Shown in pieces: positions 1 through 7,285 of a DNA stretch of 12,334 nucleotides. The translations under genes and the position numbers were made by a program. The stretch is from NCBI GenBank assembly GCA_016706595.1, contig JADJJH010000005.1, positions 1-12,334 of the forward strand, given 5' to 3'. Position 1 is the stretch's first letter, and the number at the start of each line of letters is the position of its first letter. Origin of the DNA: Bacteroidota bacterium (lineage in GTDB: Bacteria > Bacteroidota > Bacteroidia > Chitinophagales > Chitinophagaceae). Under the pieces are notes generated by a model that worked only from the letters and a program-made list of their open reading frames with translations, had not been told where the DNA came from and did not search any database.

Positions 1-179
1 CCAGACGCTTCGGCTGGCATTGAAGTGATAGCCCGACCCCAAAGTGGTGGAGCCGTGAAGGGAATTTATACTTAGTAAGGCAATTGCATTTTCGGCGAAC
101 TTAGGGACACATCCAATGAAGATAAATACCATTTTTGAAGATTGATCCGATAGCTACCGGATTGGAAATTGAAGACTAA
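1..179. other. No confident gene; GC-richer edge block and a near-palindrome
   Basis: No gene is recognised here. The first 60 bases or so are clearly more GC-rich than what follows and do not resemble the adjacent dehydrogenase gene. They can be read as a short open plus-strand frame ending near base 75, which could be the tail of a neighbouring gene or a dispersed repeat; nothing decides between these. At 146-161 lies TCCGATAGCTACCGGA, a one-mismatch palindrome with the same GATAGC core as the perfect palindrome at 6693-6710. Confidence 0.3.
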
Positions 180-1503
180 CTAATCTGTATATTCCTCCGT
201 AAACTCAATCCCAAAGTTAGTAAGCTCTTTCAAAACCGGTTTATGTATAATTTCATAATCGGAATTTGCACACCGAGTATTTTTACTTCTTCCTGTTAAA
301 ATAATTTCGCAAAAATAGCCATCGGTAAGTTTATTTTTGGTTTTGGCCATGGCGGTATAGGTTTTATTTTCTATTTCTTACACCAAAGTGCCTGATAATT
401 TGGTATGCAATTGCTTACGCGAATACCCAAATTCGTGATGCATCACAATCATATCTTTATCGCGATCCTCCATCTTCCACTTTTCTTCGATACGCTTTTG
501 CGGCCACATCGGGATCGTCACCACGCCACTTAGTCCGATAAATTCATCATCATATAATCCTAGCTACTGCACAAGGATCCAATACCAAATCATTTTATCT
601 TTTAAGGTAGCATTACTAATCTTTTCGAGATGGGTATTTCTGGAATCTGTTGCGTGGCAATTTCAAACCAGTCAAGAACATACCATCGGCTTTAAAATGT
701 AGTTAGGTCGTTGGTAAAGTCCAAGGCGAACAATGGTATTCCATCCTTTACAAAACTCTTCAGACGCAGGGTGGCTCTCAAACATCGTTTTTACCTCACC
801 TGCCGTAATAGCTTTTATAGTTCCGTTGCCGCGATTGGCATAAGCTGCTAAGTTGCCAAGTTTAGGAATCGTAACGAGTTCAGTTTCGGCAAAAAGATCA
901 CGATAACTTACTTGTTTTCGAAACCACTCAAATATTTGGCAATCGATTTTCCGGCGTTTACAATATTGCGTGGGTTCCACGAAACTCATAATGCCATGGG
1001 TTATTATCCGATCCAAAGGAATAATCCGCCGCAATACGATTTAAAAATGGAATAAATATTTCGTCTCCAATCGAACTACTTCATCTAATACCTTTCATGG
1101 CGCTCATGCGGTCTATACCGGTCGAGTCCCATTTCATTCATAAACAATAGCCTGCATTGCGGGTATAATGGCATGTGGGGTTTTTTTATTTCTTCGCCAA
1201 CATAAGAGGTGATTAAGTTCTTCTTTAGTTCAATACAACTTACCACAATCATATAAGCTGGTGGAAGCAGTGAAATTACTTAAGTTGGCATTGGAAATCT
1301 GTCGCTTACGTAATACTTCTTCGTGAATATCAAGTTGGTAAGCAGTTCCAAATTATGTGCGAACCTATTTTCTCGAGGGCTGCATTTAAATTCGTATTGG
1401 CTAAGGTTACTTGACAAAAGTATTTAGATGAAAACTCAGAGTAGTATATTTTATCAAATAAGAGGAAGACTCTGCCCGCGCCAAAAATCAGGATATTGGT
1501 CAT
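180..1503 (-). pseudogene. Saccharopine dehydrogenase family protein, frameshifted
   Basis: The family catalyses NAD(P)-dependent oxidoreduction of saccharopine in lysine metabolism. The gene is split among frames but can be followed from end to end. It begins MTNILIFGAGR (1503 downward), the Rossmann nucleotide-binding start, then VTLANTNLNAALEKIG, then SYVGEEIKKPH and NEMGLD. The longest intact piece (672-1034) holds RDLFAETELVTIPKLG and EEFCKGWNTIVRLGL, typical of the C-terminal substrate domain. The end carries KDKDMIV, TYTAMAKT and PVLKELTNFGIEFTEEYTD before a TAG at 180-182. The span would encode about 440 residues, near the usual size for the Bacteroidota form. Because conserved blocks survive between the breaks, sequencing indels are more likely than real decay. 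Confidence is high for the family and low for the exact substrate. Confidence 0.8.
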
Positions 1504-1537
1504 TTATATTTTAATCTTGTTTTTTGTCTGTAAAATT

Positions 1538-1545
1538 TACATTTG
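1538..1545 (+). promoter_or_regulatory. Candidate Bacteroidota -7 box upstream of the lipoprotein gene
   Basis: TACATTTG matches the Bacteroidota -7 consensus TAnnTTTG exactly and lies 29 bases before the ATG at 1575. A CTTG at 1516-1519 is about 18 bases upstream, a fair position for the TTTG-type -33 element but an imperfect match. It lies in the 71-bp gap between the divergent dehydrogenase and lipoprotein genes. This is assignment by motif only. Confidence 0.4.
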
Positions 1546-1574
1546 CAAAGATATATATTGAAAAATTTTAAAGG

Positions 1575-1724
<150 letters not shown>

Positions 1725-2217
1725 TTTGATCGATATGGATTGGTAATCTTTTCTGAACTCAAGCAAATTGAGCAGCTATCGGCAGAAAGTAACTTACAAC
1801 CTATTGTGATATTTTTTTTTTTTTAAGCATAGTACACGCGTTCAATAAGAAAATAGCCAAAGCCCGACTTGAACGAGCTCAACAACCGCAGGCATTTCAT
1901 TTTATTATTTAGATTTACTTCAGCACCGCGATATTTCAAATCCATTGGCCGAGCGGTATTTCGGTGTATCACGAATCACCACAAGTATTACTTATAAAAA
2001 TGGTGAATGCATTTACGATGAAAGTCATAATGGTTTTCATAGAATGAAATCGTAGACAAGGCGTTACAATTAAAGTGAGATATTTAAACCACTGCTCAGT
2101 CGTTACTACGATTTTCAATTCCTCATTTCCTTTTCAAAACTGGAGTGAGTAAAAGTTGGAAAGGCCTTGAAAAATGTAAAGAAAGTTCTCGACTCCATTA
2201 TTTATTCGTACGTTTGA
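1725..2217 (+). pseudogene. Degenerate continuation of the lipoprotein gene, unrecognised
   Basis: No frame stays open for long, but protein-like stretches occur on the plus strand in changing frames: SELKQIEQLSAESNLQPIVI near 1750-1810, ERYFGVSRITTSITYKNGEC near 1950-2010, and ALKNVKKVLDSIIYSYV ending at a TGA at 2215-2217. These probably belong to the gene that starts at 1575, giving roughly 210 residues in total. No family is recognised. The pattern matches indel-damaged coding sequence rather than intergenic DNA. Confidence 0.35.
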
Positions 2218-2251
2218 GTATCTTTATGTTATGAGTATAAAAACTAATTAT

Positions 2252-4196
2252 ATGAAAAGCATTAATGTGTTTTTCTTAATTCTATAATTCCCTTAACATT
2301 TAGCAAAAAGAAAAACACTATCACATGAAGTCACTTACTTATTAATAGTCGTAATAAGCTGGCGTTCCAAGTCGAACTCTTGCCCAAACGAATTACTTAA
2401 CCTTATGTTACCGCCATAAGTTTTTCACCTACACTAACCACTTGGATTTGAATGCGGATCAACAACACTTGCTAGCTTTAATTTAGAATCAGTACTCCAA
2501 CAAATTCTACTCAATTATCTAATCCTTTAACTGTTATTATTTGTGTTACCGGATTTCAACTTCAAAGTGCAAATCCGACACTCGTAGTTTCTCCGAATCT
2601 ACGCAAGACATTTTAGTTGGGCCTTCGATCCTTCGCCCCTAATTGCTTAATAGGCACACAAACTCAAAAAAAAAAAAATTCTTAACCTGTTGCTAGTTTT
2701 GGAAGCATACAAGTGAGTATTCAAACACCAACACTTTATACAGTAGGTGCTAATTTTAGGAATGAATGAACTTACAAATACCAGGTTACATGCAACAAAG
2801 GGTAACAGCGGTGCAGGTGATTAAAAAATTTCACCTTCAGCCGTTACCTATTGTAGTTGTTCACCGATTACTAATGCAGGCACCATTACAGGAAACCAAA
2901 ATTTTTTTGGCAGGAAACCCGGTTGCATTTACAGCAACCTTACCAACGGGAGGAACTGGCACAATTTTTTAACAATTGCAAAATTCAACAATGCCCAGTA
3001 TTTGACAGATATTACTGGAGCTACTTCATCAACCCATGATGCGCCACTACTTACGACAACGCAATCATACCGAAGAAAACCGAAAAGAAACACCTGTACG
3101 TATTGGATACCTTCTAACATCATTACTGTAAGATCAATATTGCTCCAACGGCGAATGCTGGCTTAGATAAATCATTGAGTTGTATCATTCCAAATTCAAT
3201 CATTGGAACCCCAGCAGAAGTGGAAATTGCATAGTTGGAGCCCTCTCAAACGCTTAAGTGCCAGTAATATTGCTGAACCTTTAGCGACATCAACAACTAC
3301 TACTATCTATACCGTTACGGTTACAAATGTTGGTGGTTGCACATCTACTGATGCGGTTATTGTAACCGTAGATAAAACGCCACCGGTAGCCAATGCGGGT
3401 GTCGATAGAAATCTTGTGCTAACCCAACTGCAATTATCGGCACTGCAGGTGTGTAGCCTCGCAATACATACAGTTGGAGCCCAGCAATTGCCTTAAGTTC
3501 ATCCAACATTGCACAACCTATAGCCAATCCAACAGCTAGTACCGTGGATACGGTTACTGTAACCGGTGCTAATGGATGCACGTCTACGGATGCCGTAATT
3601 GTCAATGCAATTGTTGGTTCTTGTTCAACAAATCTTACTCTTAAATTGTATATCGAAGGCTATTATTTATTTAGTGGAGAAATGGCATCCGTTTTATTTA
3701 ATCAGGTACTCTCTACAAATGTAAGTCATGCCGATAGTATTCATGTTCAGTTGCGAAGCACAACTCCACCTTATAATGTAGTAGCTTCTACCCATACTAT
3801 TTTAACCACCACCGGAAATGCGACTTGTGTATTCCCTCCATCCGTTTCAGGAAATTATTATGTCGTAATCAAGCATAGAAATGCAATCGAAACATGGAGT
3901 AGCAATGGCGTTACCGTAGGTGCTATACCGCCGTATATGATTTTAGCAATGCTATTTCAAAGGCCTACGGCGATAATACCGCATTTGTATCGTCATTACC
4001 AATTAGGTATGCATTTTTTAGCGGCGATTTAAACTATGATGAAAATATTGACGTACTCGATCTATCAATCATCGAAAATGATATCAATAATTTTTTATTT
4101 GGTTATAAAAAGTCTGATTTAAATGGGGATGGAAATGTTGATATTTTAGACAATAGCCTCAATGAAGTTAACCTCACTAATTTCTATTTACTCTAA
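2252..4196 (+). CDS. Large secreted protein: Ig/PKD-like repeats and dockerin-like C-terminus (frameshifted)
   Basis: This is a probable cell-surface or secreted protein of about 640 residues. ATG at 2252 starts a signal-peptide-like MKSINVFFLIL, and the frame then breaks. The N-terminal third (2280-2700) is unreadable. An Ig-like block follows (GNPVAFTATLPTGGTGT, then YLTDITGATSSTHDAPLLTT near 2997-3060). Two repeats then carry SWSP..., YTVTVTNVGGCTSTDAVIVT (about 3310-3370) and VTVTGANGCTSTDAVIV (about 3547-3603). A longer intact piece (3544-3930) begins the C-terminal module (LTLKLYIEGYY, then YYVVIKHRNAIETWS). After one missing base near 3934 it continues YDFSNAISKAYGDN and ends with two dockerin-like calcium loops: GDLNYDENIDVLDLS and DLNGDGNVDILD. 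This C-terminal module is common in Bacteroidota exported proteins. No type IX sorting tail was identified. The stop at 4194-4196 is in the dockerin frame; given the error density, the true end could differ by a few codons. Confidence 0.65.
4023..4155 (+). other. Dockerin-like duplicated calcium-binding loops
   Basis: Two loops with the D-x-N-x-D-x-x-D/N spacing occur: GDLNYDENIDVLDLS and, about 30 codons on, DLNGDGNVDILD. In this C-terminal module of Bacteroidota secreted proteins the paired loops resemble type I dockerin repeats. Calcium binding is inferred from the motif. A cohesin partner is not visible here and should not be assumed. Confidence 0.6.
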
Positions 4197-4239
4197 TCAT
4201 CCGATGGTAAAAATCAATTATTATACATCAATAATCCAT

Positions 4240-4269
4240 AAAAAATCCTGCATATTAGCAGGATTTTTT
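4240..4269. terminator. Bidirectional intrinsic terminator between convergent genes
   Basis: AAAAAATCCTGC (4240-4251), a 6-base loop, then the exact complement GCAGGATTTTTT (4258-4269). The stem core ATCCTGC/GCAGGAT is flanked by an A run and a T run, so it terminates both ways. It sits between the dockerin-type gene on the left (stop about 4196) and the M13 peptidase on the right (stop at 4291-4293), which converge. Confidence 0.85.
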
Positions 4270-4290
4270 ATGAAATTAATGAATTCATTC

Positions 4291-6337
4291 TTACCAAACC
4301 TTCGCTCTTTCACTTTCCTGCTTATACATTTTGTTCCCTTCTTTACATTGAAGGCTTTATAAAAAGGTTGGAAATTACTTAATGGCCCATTGCAACGATG
4401 TACCCCGTGAATGCGGATCCGCAACTAAACGATTAGCAGCTTCTTCGTCGCGAATATTTGCACGCCACACTTGCGCCCAACTCATAAAAATCGCTGATCG
4501 GGCGTAAAGCCATCTATTTTTTCACTGCTTTTTCCTTGCTTCGTTTTCTTAAAGGCTTCATAGGCAATGGTTACACCTCCTAAATCGGCAATATTCTCGC
4601 CAAGGGTTAAAGCCCCATTTACATGTTTATCACCTAAAATAGTGTAGGCATCATATTGCTCTTTTACCATTTTTGTTTTTTCATCAAATCGTGCTTTGTC
4701 TTCATCGCTCCACCAAATTTTTCAAATTACCATCTGCTGCATACTGACAACCTTGATCGTCGAAACCATGCGTCATTTCATGTCCGATAACACCGCCAAT
4801 AGCACCATAAATAACAGCATCATCTGCATCTTTTACAAAGAAAGGATATTGCAAAATACCTGCCGGGAAAACGATTTCGTTAAAGGCCGGATTGTAATAG
4901 GCATTTACAGTTGGTGGTGTCATGCCCCATTCTTTTTTATCAACCGGTTTGCCCAATTTATTAATCATGAATTTATAATCGAAAATATTTGAGGCAATAA
5001 TATTTTCACATAGCTCGTTCTCGAAATTTTAAACCTGCATAGCTTCTCCATGTATCTGGGTAACCAATTTTTTTAATGAATGCATGTAATTTTCTTCGCT
5101 TTATTTTTTGTGCTATCGCTCATCCAATCTAATTGATTGATTCTGTTTTCATAGGCGTCTTCAAATTATTTACCAATTCCATCATTCGTTTTTTTGCATC
5201 GGCAGTAAAATATTTATCGGTATACATTTTGCCTAATTGTTCGCCTACAGCTCCATCAACAACACCTAATACACGTTTCCATCGCGGTTTTTGCTCTTGT
5301 TGTCCACGCATGGTTGTACCATAAAAATTAAAATGTTCGATATCAAAACCACTGCTCATAAAGCCTGCCATACGATGCAGCGTATGCCATTTTAAATAGG
5401 TTTTCCAATTTTCCATTTGATAGTTTTGGAACATTTTTGAAATGGTAACAAAAAATTCAGGTGTACCTACTAAAATCGTATCCTGTTTTTTAACCATCAT
5501 TTTGCTCATCAAATCGCGCCAATCCAAACCTTGCGTTCTGATACTAAATTCATCAATAAAAAATTTATTATATAACTTATATGGGTCGCGCATCGAAACA
5601 CGATCTAAGCTTGCTTTAGCCATTTCCGATTCCATGGTCATAATAATTTCGGCATGCTGTTTAGCTTCTGCTTCATGTTCTCCACTCAGTCTTAACATAT
5701 GGGCTATATGTGTAATATACTTTGCACGAATTTCAGCTTCCTTGGTATCAGGTTTCAAATAATAATCGCGATCAGGTAATCCCAATCCGCCTTGAAATAA
5801 ATTGCAAATATTTTTGGTTACGTTTTTATCATCCGGACCCACATAAAAACCAAATAAAGGATTTAGACCTTCTACATTCATTTCGGCAATTACAGCAAGC
5901 AATGATTTTTGGTCTTTAATAGTTTCAATTCGGTCGAGTTGAGATTGAATGGCTTTTGTACCCAATCTTTCAATGGCAATGGTATCCATGCCTGAGGCAA
6001 ATAAATCGCCCACCATTTGTTCGGGACTTCCTTTTGCGGCACCTTTTTGCGCTGCGGCCGCTTCTAATAATTCCTTTAAAACGGTTTTATTAAAATCTTC
6101 GAGTAAGTTAAAACTCCCCCATCGCGTTTCAGAAGCTGGAATAGGTGTAGATTTTAACCAAGCACCATTGGCATAGGCATAAAAATCATCGGCAGGATTC
6201 ACCGTGGCATCGATATTGGCAGGGTCTAGAAATTTTTTACCGGCAGGTAATGAGCTGGTGGTTTTTGTTTGTGCCATACTTTGGGTAAAACTAAATCCCA
6301 AAAAAGCACCAACGTAAATAAGTTTAGTAAGATTCAT
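4291..6337 (-). CDS. M13 family zinc endopeptidase (PepO/neprilysin-like), C-terminal third frameshifted
   Basis: This is a secreted or periplasmic zinc metallopeptidase of the neprilysin/PepO family that cleaves peptides. The first 402 residues are one intact frame (6337 to 5129): signal peptide MNLTKLIYVG...SMAQ, then the family's N-terminal NPADDFYAYANGAW and ASETRWGSF. The C-terminal peptidase domain continues in other frames after breaks near 5030-5120, 4715, 4490, 4410 and 4340. It retains VIGHEMTHGFDDQG (zinc ligands in HEMTH, 4768-4782) and GENIADLGG (third ligand Glu, 4575-4601). It ends as RCNGPLSNFQPFYKAFNVK and, after correcting one more indel, a ...VW tail with TAA at 4291-4293. 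Repaired length is about 680 residues, normal for the family. All catalytic motifs are intact, so the enzyme is probably functional in the organism and the breaks are sequence errors. Confidence 0.88.
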
Positions 6338-6647
6338 GCTATTAAAAATTTCGCCAAAAGTATATGATTAGCTGTTTTGGGGAGAAATTAATGTATGAAA
6401 GGTAAGAATTTGGTTTGGGGAACCCAGTAAGAGTCAAAAAGGCAATGAGAAAAACAATGTATCCCTAATCAAGTCGCTTTGAAATAAAAAATCAGCGTTT
6501 GAATGTCACTCTCGCACTCATTCTCACTATGATACTACGCAAAACCAATTGACCTTTGAGCGAGAAACAGAGTGAGAGTGAAGTACAAAAGCAAAACGAG
6601 AATGAGTTTAAGCGCTATGCTCTCTTCTCTCATTCTCGCTCTGCTTT
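6338..6647. other. Intergenic region without a gene, rich in CTCATTCTC-type repeats
   Basis: No coding frame is convincing here. Short frames that cross into the tRNA-derived repeat show the LGSNQGPP and PGLEPGTT signatures of translated tRNA sequence and are not genes. From about 6502 onward, complementary GAGA-rich and CTCT-rich segments recur: CACTCATTCTCAC (6515-6527), GCGAGAAACAGAGTGAGAG (6560-6578), and the inverted pair listed separately at 6585-6650. Confidence 0.6.
6355..6362 (-). promoter_or_regulatory. Candidate -7 box of the M13 peptidase gene
   Basis: On the minus strand TACTTTTG matches the Bacteroidota TAnnTTTG element and lies 17 bases upstream of the ATG at 6337. No convincing TTTG -33 element is found at the usual distance, so this rests on one motif. 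Confidence 0.35.
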
Positions 6648-6650
6648 TGT
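6585..6650. repeat. Imperfect 22-bp inverted repeat abutting the tRNA-derived repeat
   Basis: Arm 6585-6606 (ACAAAAGCAAAACGAGAATG + AG) and arm 6629-6650 are complementary at 20 of 22 positions, with a 22-base spacer containing AGCGCT. The right arm ends within the first bases of the tRNA-Met-like repeat at 6648. Transcribed on the minus strand it would form a long hairpin directly after the tRNA 3' end. It has no run of T after it, so a terminator role is uncertain; a processing signal or an element boundary is equally possible. Confidence 0.7.
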
Positions 6651-6683
6651 GGACCCACCTGGGCTCGAACCAGGGACCACCTG
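6648..6683 (-). repeat. tRNA-Met-like 3' fragment, copy B
   Basis: A 36-bp segment identical to 7055-7090. On the minus strand it reads as the 3' side of the anticodon stem (CAGG), variable region, a complete T arm (CCTGG TTCGAGC CCAGG) and the 3' acceptor strand TGGGTCC plus discriminator A. CCA is not encoded. Upstream of this, where the anticodon loop should be, a palindrome and the end of the GIY-YIG gene occur instead, so there is no complete tRNA here. GCACCTGACT at 6715-6724 (minus) resembles the 5' side of a tRNA-Met anticodon arm, which hints that the loop was interrupted. Confidence 0.85.
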
Positions 6684-6692
6684 CACCGATAG

Positions 6693-6710
6693 TCCCGATA
6701 GCTATCGGGA
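6693..6710. repeat. Perfect 18-bp palindrome in a larger hairpin
   Basis: TCCCGATAGCTATCGGGA is its own reverse complement. It is bracketed by direct ATAGTC hexamers (6689-6694, overlapping it by two bases, and 6713-6718) and by an outer inverted pair GCACC (6683-6687) / GGTGC (6720-6724). It lies exactly where a tRNA anticodon loop would be, between a 10-base match to the 5' stem side and the intact 3' portion. Palindromes of this type recur in Bacteroidota genomes as far as I recall; a degenerate version is at 146-161. Confidence 0.85.
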
Positions 6711-6716
6711 GTATAG

Positions 6717-7007
6717 TCAGGTGCGGAATTTTCCTTTCAGTTTTAAAATCATTTCAGGGTATTTCTTCAAGTTGATGATATAGATTTTACTTTTCATTTT
6801 TTTAATATGCTTCTCTATACAAATGGCTTCATGAATTGTATTACAATCAATCAGAAGAAATAATTCCCAATCGTTTGTAATACTGGTAAAGGTTTTTTCA
6901 TAAAACCCTTCATTGTGTTTTTTGAGTCTTTCCTCAAAAGAGTCTTGCACAAAACCGGTATAAAATAAATTTTTCGATGGACTAAATAAAATGTAACACG
7001 CTATCAT
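6717..7007 (-). CDS. GIY-YIG domain endonuclease, UPF0213/YhbQ-like, 96 aa
   Basis: A small single-domain nuclease fold protein. The GIY element is represented by CYI (residues 4-6) and YIG by YTG (16-18). The catalytic arginine is R27 in EERLKKHN and the metal-binding glutamate is E65 in AICIEKHIKKMKS. TNDWELF and NLKKYPEM are typical of the Bacteroidota subgroup. Length fits the family, so it looks complete. The start ATG at 7005-7007 follows the terminator hairpin by about 10 bases. The stop TGA (6717-6719) falls inside sequence resembling the tRNA-Met anticodon stem. The gene is enclosed by two tRNA 3'-end copies, suggesting it travels as a unit. Biological function of this subgroup is not established; a role in insertion at tRNA ends is my inference. 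Confidence 0.85.
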   Translation of the reverse strand: MIACYILFSPSKNLFYTGFVQDSFEERLKKHNEGFYEKTFTSITNDWELFLLIDCNTIHEAICIEKHIKKMKSKIYIINLKKYPEMILKLKGKFRT

Positions 7008-7015
7008 AGGTTCAA

Positions 7016-7046
7016 ATAAAAAGCCCCTACAAAAATTTGTAGGGGC
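7016..7046 (-). terminator. Intrinsic terminator after the tRNA-Met-like sequence
   Basis: GCCCCTACAAA (7023-7033) pairs with TTTGTAGGGGC (7036-7046); the last A-T pairs probably open to give a workable loop. Read on the minus strand the stem is followed by TTTTTATTT (7022 downward), a classical U tract. It lies 9 bases beyond the 3' end of tRNA copy A and just before the GIY-YIG start codon, so it probably ended the original tRNA transcript and now insulates the nuclease gene. Confidence 0.85.
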
Positions 7047-7054
7047 ATTAAAAG

Positions 7055-7099
7055 TGTGGACCCACCTGGGCTCGAACCAGGGACCACCTGATTATGAGT
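7055..7099 (-). repeat. tRNA-Met(CAU)-like 3' half, copy A; probable attachment site (att)
   Basis: This contains the 36 bp identical to copy B (7055-7090) and extends through TCAGG into ACTCATAA, the anticodon loop of tRNA-Met with CAU. Further 5' the sequence becomes AT-rich and cannot form the anticodon stem, D arm or acceptor, so only the 3' half is present. Breakage in the anticodon loop beside an outward-facing integrase gene is the standard picture of a tyrosine-integrase attachment site in a tRNA. ATTATGA (7091-7097) and TCATAAT (7111-7117) form an inverted pair about the breakpoint, suitable as core-binding sites, but this is inference. The 5' half of the tRNA is not found in the window. 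Confidence 0.75.
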
Positions 7100-7285
7100 T
7101 TTAAAAAGTTTCATAATACGACTTTTCTTGTTTTTGCACCTACTCTCCAAACCACCTACAGCACTGCGTTGTAAAGGTTTTTTCATTTCTTTTGCTTTCT
7201 CTCACTTTCACCTAATTGGCCTGTTTTCTGGCAATTGTTTGGAAATTGTTTGGAAATTTTAATCACCTCTAAATACAAAAATCAC
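7100..7285. other. att-integrase spacer with an 11-bp tandem repeat
   Basis: No gene is seen here. AATTGTTTGGA occurs twice head to tail at 7233-7254, one helical turn apart, 31 bases upstream of the integrase ATG. This spacing suits two molecules of a DNA-binding protein on one face, for example integrase arm sites or an operator. That function is inferred from position and periodicity only. Confidence 0.5.

Noticed and set aside
2252..4196. CRISPR-like reading of the repeated ACATCTACTGATGC segments
   Set aside because: The repetition is at the protein level (GCTSTDAVIV in Ig/PKD repeats), irregular in spacing and diverged in DNA.
4162..4362. Plus-strand open frame across the terminator between the convergent genes
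   Set aside because: It translates the terminator hairpin and the antisense of the M13 C-terminus; no protein features.
4696..5919. Several plus-strand open frames opposite the M13 peptidase
   Set aside because: They are antisense shadows of a gene with clear family motifs on the minus strand.
6556..6783. Two overlapping plus-strand open frames reading LGSNQGPP and PGLEPGTT
   Set aside because: These are translations of the antisense of tRNA T-arm/acceptor sequence, a well-known annotation artefact; they also overlap the GIY-YIG gene end.
6648..7099. Two complete tRNA genes
   Set aside because: Only the 3' halves are present; no D arm or 5' acceptor strand (GGACCC...) is found near either copy, so no functional tRNA can be called.
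7004..7186. Minus-strand open frame containing VPGSSPGGST
   Set aside because: It runs through the tRNA-Met-like sequence and the terminator hairpin; the motif is the standard sense-strand tRNA translation artefact.
6887..7186. 15-bp match TAAAGGTTTTTTCAT at 6887-6901 and 7172-7186, considered as a second direct repeat of the GIY-YIG unit
   Set aside because: It is low-complexity T-rich sequence, one copy lies inside the nuclease coding region, and it does not line up with the spacing of the tRNA repeats.
7235..7285. Upstream TTG start of the integrase gene
   Set aside because: The extra 17 residues are encoded by the tandem repeat and promoter-like AT-rich DNA; family alignments normally begin at the MKPSIKI-like segment.
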